This document shows positions 5,452 to 8,004 of a stretch of 8,004 bases of DNA, one piece after another. The stretch comes from DASXRA01 sp036506155. GTDB taxonomy: Bacteria > Actinomycetota > Actinomycetes > Mycobacteriales > Jatrophihabitantaceae. Made by a program: the position numbers and the translations under genes. How positions within the stretch are numbered: the stretch's first letter is position 1; the number at the start of each line of letters is the position of its first letter. The notes beneath the pieces are model-generated. The model had not been told where the DNA came from, ran no database searches, and worked only from the letters and a program-made list of their open reading frames with translations. The DNA lies in the NCBI GenBank assembly GCA_036506155.1, contig DASXSF010000118.1, positions 1 to 8,004 of the forward strand. The letters run 5' to 3'.

Positions 5452-6579
5452 ATGGTCCGCACCAGGCGGGTACTGGACACAGCCGGCGTCGATGCCGTCG
5501 TCGCGGCCGCGCACGAGGCCGCGACGGCAAAGGGATATCGCGTCGTCATCGTCGTGGTCGACGCCTCGGGGCGCGTGCTCGCACTGCGCCGCACCGACGA
5601 CGCACAGGCCGCTAGTGACCAGGTCGCGATCGACAAGGCCCGCACGGCCGCGATCTTCGTCCGGCCCAGCCGCGAGATCGAGCAGCAGGTGAGCAACGGG
5701 CGCCTCGGCGCGCTCGCCCTGCACGGTGCCCGCGCGCTGACGGGCGGCATCCCGCTAACCGTCGACGGACAGGTCGTCGGCGCGATCGGCACTAGCGGCG
5801 AGACGCCGGACGAGGACGAGTCGGTGTCTCTGGCCGGCGCGCAGACGGAGTTCTCGACGGTGGAGGTGCCCGCACTGAGCTATGCCGACGCGCGGGTCGC
5901 TGCGCAGGCGGTCGCCGCCGAGGCCACAGCCCGCGGCGTCGCCCCCGTGGCAGCGGTCGTCGACGCAGGCGGCGACCTGACCTACCTGTGGCGACCCGAT
6001 CGGGCGCATGTCGCGAGCGTCAGGGTGGCCACGGACAAGGCGCGGACGGCGGCGATCTTCCGCCGTCCCAGCAAGGACTTCGAGGACCAGGCGTCGGGTG
6101 GGCGGCCGTCCGCGCTGCACCTGGCCGGGGCAGTGCCGCTGCAGGGCGGCATGCCGATCGTGGTAGACGGGCACGTTGTCGGTGCCGTCGGCGTGAGCGG
6201 CGCCTCGTCGGCGGACGAGGACCAGGAACTCGCCGTGCTCGGCCGAAACGCGGCGCAGGCCGCACTCGCATCAGCCGACGAGGCTGTCCTCATCCCGGCA
6301 CGGGTGGTCACCGAGAAGTTCCACACCGGCGGCCTGCTGCTCGACACCCCGCGATACAAGCTCGACGCGGGGCGCCGCGCCGGCCCCGGAGCAGTCGAGG
6401 TGCACGAGAGCGTCGTCGACATCATGCGCGTGGCGGAGGGCACCGCGAAGGTGCTGGCAGGCACGACCGCGCACGAACTCAGCGAGGGCGACGTGCTCGT
6501 CGTCCCGAATGGCGTGCCACACCAATTCCTCGCCGCGTCCGATCCGTTCCTCTACTTCGTCACGAAGGTCGAGGGCTGA
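5452..6579 (+). CDS. Tandem GlcG/HbpS-like domains fused to a C-terminal cupin (375 aa)
   Basis: The protein has three parts. Residues about 5-135 and 140-275 are two copies of the GlcG/HbpS/PduO-C-like fold (DUF336 family), aligned by D61-K-A-R-T-A-A-I-F versus D195-K-A-R-T-A-A-I-F, R-P-S-(R/K) following, G-G-(I/M)-P, and V-G-A-(I/V)-G-(T/V)-S-G near 109-116 and 243-250. Residues about 285-375 are a cupin: H318-x-S320-x-x-D323-x6-G330 and G346-x5-P352-x-G354-x2-H357. The first motif lacks its second His (S320) and has Asp for Glu, so metal binding may be weak or absent. GlcG-like domains bind haem or corrin-type ligands in some relatives (HbpS, PduO); the biochemical role of GlcG itself is unclear to me. 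No signal peptide, unlike secreted HbpS. ATG follows the lactonase stop by 5 bases. The role is probably accessory: ligand binding, sensing or an isomerase-like step. This is inference. Confidence 0.87.
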   Translation: MVRTRRVLDTAGVDAVVAAAHEAATAKGYRVVIVVVDASGRVLALRRTDDAQAASDQVAIDKARTAAIFVRPSREIEQQVSNGRLGALALHGARALTGGIPLTVDGQVVGAIGTSGETPDEDESVSLAGAQTEFSTVEVPALSYADARVAAQAVAAEATARGVAPVAAVVDAGGDLTYLWRPDRAHVASVRVATDKARTAAIFRRPSKDFEDQASGGRPSALHLAGAVPLQGGMPIVVDGHVVGAVGVSGASSADEDQELAVLGRNAAQAALASADEAVLIPARVVTEKFHTGGLLLDTPRYKLDAGRRAGPGAVEVHESVVDIMRVAEGTAKVLAGTTAHELSEGDVLVVPNGVPHQFLAASDPFLYFVTKVEG

Positions 6580-6582
6580 GAC

Positions 6583-8004
6583 ATGGTGCCACGCCCGTCG
6601 CAGCCGCTTCCGGGACGCCCCGACGCGGTGGTGGATCTGCAGACCGACGAGGGTGCCGCGCTGGTCGGTGCGCAGTGGCGGTATAGCGACGCCCGGGTCG
6701 AGGAGATCGACTTCGTCGCCGTCGGTTCGCCGGCCGACCCCCTCGGCCCGGGCGACCGGCCGAACCGCACCTACGACATCGTTCCGAAGGCGGGCGCGGC
6801 CGACTTCGACGATTCGGCCTGGCGGTTGCTGGCGCCCGGCGAGACGCAGCTTCGACTCGGCAACGGCCGGGTCAGCTACAACTGGTACCGGCTCTCGGTC
6901 ACTGTCCCCGAGCGGGTCGGCGACGTCGACCCAACCGGCGCCACGATCGTGTTCGAGGTTGTCATCGACGACTACGCCGAGATCTGGGTCGACGGCGAAC
7001 TGCCGGTGGCGCTGGGTGATTCCGGCGGGCGGGTCGTCGCCGGGTTCAACGCGCCGAACCGCGTGGTGCTCACCCGCGACGCCCGGCCCGGGCAGGCATT
7101 CCGGATCGCGGTGTTCGGCATGAACGGTCCCGTCTCGGTGTCGCCACGCAACTACATCTGGCTGCGTAACGCGACGCTGGACTTCTACGCCGACGCGCCG
7201 CTCTCCGACGAGGCGCCGTACGAGGCATCCAGGCTCGATACGGTCCTCGCGCCGGGTACTCCGCTCGAACGGATGGCCACCGGCTTCGAGTTCACCGAAG
7301 GGCCGCTCTGGTCGCCCGACGGCTCGCTGCTGTTCAGCTCGCCGAATACCAACCAGATCTACCGGCTGGCTGACGGCCGGCTCACGGTGTTCCGCTCGCA
7401 CAGTGGCTACACCGGCGTGGACATCGGGCGCTACCACCAGCCCGGCTCGAACGGCCTCGCGTTCGACCCACAGGGCCGGCTGACGATCTGCGAACACGGC
7501 AACCGGCGCGTCACCCGAGTAGAGCCACACGGCAACATCACCGTGCTGGCCGACCGATTCGATGGACGGCGCCTCAACAGCCCGAACGACCTCGTCTACC
7601 GCTCCGACGGCACGCTCTACTTCACCGACCCGCCGTTCGGCCTGCCGGGCGTCTTCGAGGATCCGAAGAAGGAACTGCCGTTCAGCGGCGCTTACGCAGT
7701 CCGCGACGGGACGATCTCGCTCGTCGACGACTCCCTCGCCGGGCCGAACGGAATAGCGCTCTCGCCCGACGAGCAGTACCTCTACGTCGGCAACTGGGAC
7801 CCCGTGCGCAAGGTCGTGATGCGCTACGACGTCGCCGACAACGGTTCGGTCTCCGGCGGCGCCGTGTTTGCCGACCTGACCGGCGAGGACGGCGAGGACG
7901 CGATCGACGGCATCAAGGTCGACGAGCGCGGGAACCTCTACGTCTGCGGGCCGTCCGGCGTCTGGGTCATCACGCCTGGGGGCGACGTTGTCGGCACTCT
8001 GCAG
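6583..8004 (+). CDS. SMP-30/gluconolactonase with N-terminal beta-sandwich domain (partial, 474 codons)
   Basis: Open to the right edge, so the C-terminus is missing. It starts 3 bases after the previous stop, with GAGGG (6571-6575) 7 bases before the ATG. Residues about 20-210 look like a galactose-binding or GH2 N-terminal-type beta-sandwich: Y99-N-W-Y-R-L-S-V-T-V-P, D129-D-Y-A-E-I-W-V-D-G138, then FGMNGP and NYIWLRNATLDFY. From residue 217 comes a typical bacterial gluconolactonase propeller with probable metal ligands E239 (FTEGPLW), N389 (G-P-N-G-I-A-L-S) and D442 (I-D-G-I-K), and N335 in L-N-S-P-N-D near the substrate. It shares the LNSPND/SDGT/FTDP block with the lactonase at 4619-5446 but differs clearly elsewhere, so it is an older paralogue and not a recent duplicate. 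No signal peptide. The extra domain may bind sugar or serve in oligomerisation. The blades seen so far are intact. Confidence 0.9.
   Translation, partial: MVPRPSQPLPGRPDAVVDLQTDEGAALVGAQWRYSDARVEEIDFVAVGSPADPLGPGDRPNRTYDIVPKAGAADFDDSAWRLLAPGETQLRLGNGRVSYNWYRLSVTVPERVGDVDPTGATIVFEVVIDDYAEIWVDGELPVALGDSGGRVVAGFNAPNRVVLTRDARPGQAFRIAVFGMNGPVSVSPRNYIWLRNATLDFYADAPLSDEAPYEASRLDTVLAPGTPLERMATGFEFTEGPLWSPDGSLLFSSPNTNQIYRLADGRLTVFRSHSGYTGVDIGRYHQPGSNGLAFDPQGRLTICEHGNRRVTRVEPHGNITVLADRFDGRRLNSPNDLVYRSDGTLYFTDPPFGLPGVFEDPKKELPFSGAYAVRDGTISLVDDSLAGPNGIALSPDEQYLYVGNWDPVRKVVMRYDVADNGSVSGGAVFADLTGEDGEDAIDGIKVDERGNLYVCGPSGVWVITPGGDVVGTLQ

Noticed and set aside
6271..7530. 419-codon open frame on the minus strand
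   Set aside because: It is antisense to the cupin and second lactonase, whose motifs are clear; long antisense open frames are expected in high-GC DNA.

Overview
The window is high-GC DNA whose coding frames prefer C or G at the third codon position, with tightly packed genes, GTG as well as ATG starts and ATGA overlaps. This suggests an actinobacterium; genus cannot be told from the sequence. There are no tRNA, rRNA, CRISPR or insertion-sequence signals.

Layout. (1) Positions 1-574 hold no convincing full-length gene. At the extreme left edge a leftward gene may begin (ATG at 45, good Shine-Dalgarno); the rest looks like spacer or decayed sequence. (2) 575-1225, minus strand: a conserved-hypothetical type protein of 216 aa. 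(3) 1226-1324: a 99-bp divergent control region holding two nested perfect inverted repeats on one axis (position 1263), the best operator candidate in the window. (4) 1325-8004, plus strand: a compact run of six genes, almost certainly one operon continuing past the right edge: an SDR of the glucose 1-dehydrogenase type; a cyclase-family (kynurenine formamidase-like) hydrolase; an FAD-dependent GMC oxidoreductase resembling pyranose/glycoside oxidases; an SMP-30/gluconolactonase-type lactonase; a protein with two tandem GlcG/HbpS-like domains fused to a C-terminal cupin; and a second, larger SMP-30 lactonase with an N-terminal beta-sandwich domain, cut by the right edge.

How the genes may work together (inference). 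The SDR and the GMC enzyme are two routes for oxidising a sugar or glycoside, and the two SMP-30 proteins would open the resulting lactones. The cyclase-family hydrolase and the GlcG-GlcG-cupin protein would act on or bind a further intermediate or cofactor. No enzyme carries a signal peptide, so the pathway appears cytoplasmic. No transporter or regulator is in the window.

Main oddities. The GMC frame has no stop codon: it stays open through the whole lactonase gene (which lies in another frame) and into the GlcG-cupin gene. The simplest reading is a one-base deletion near 4606-4615, because one extra base there restores a normal ATGA overlap. Other points are the nested dyad, the GlcG-GlcG-cupin architecture with an incomplete cupin metal site, and altered metal-ligand positions in the cyclase.
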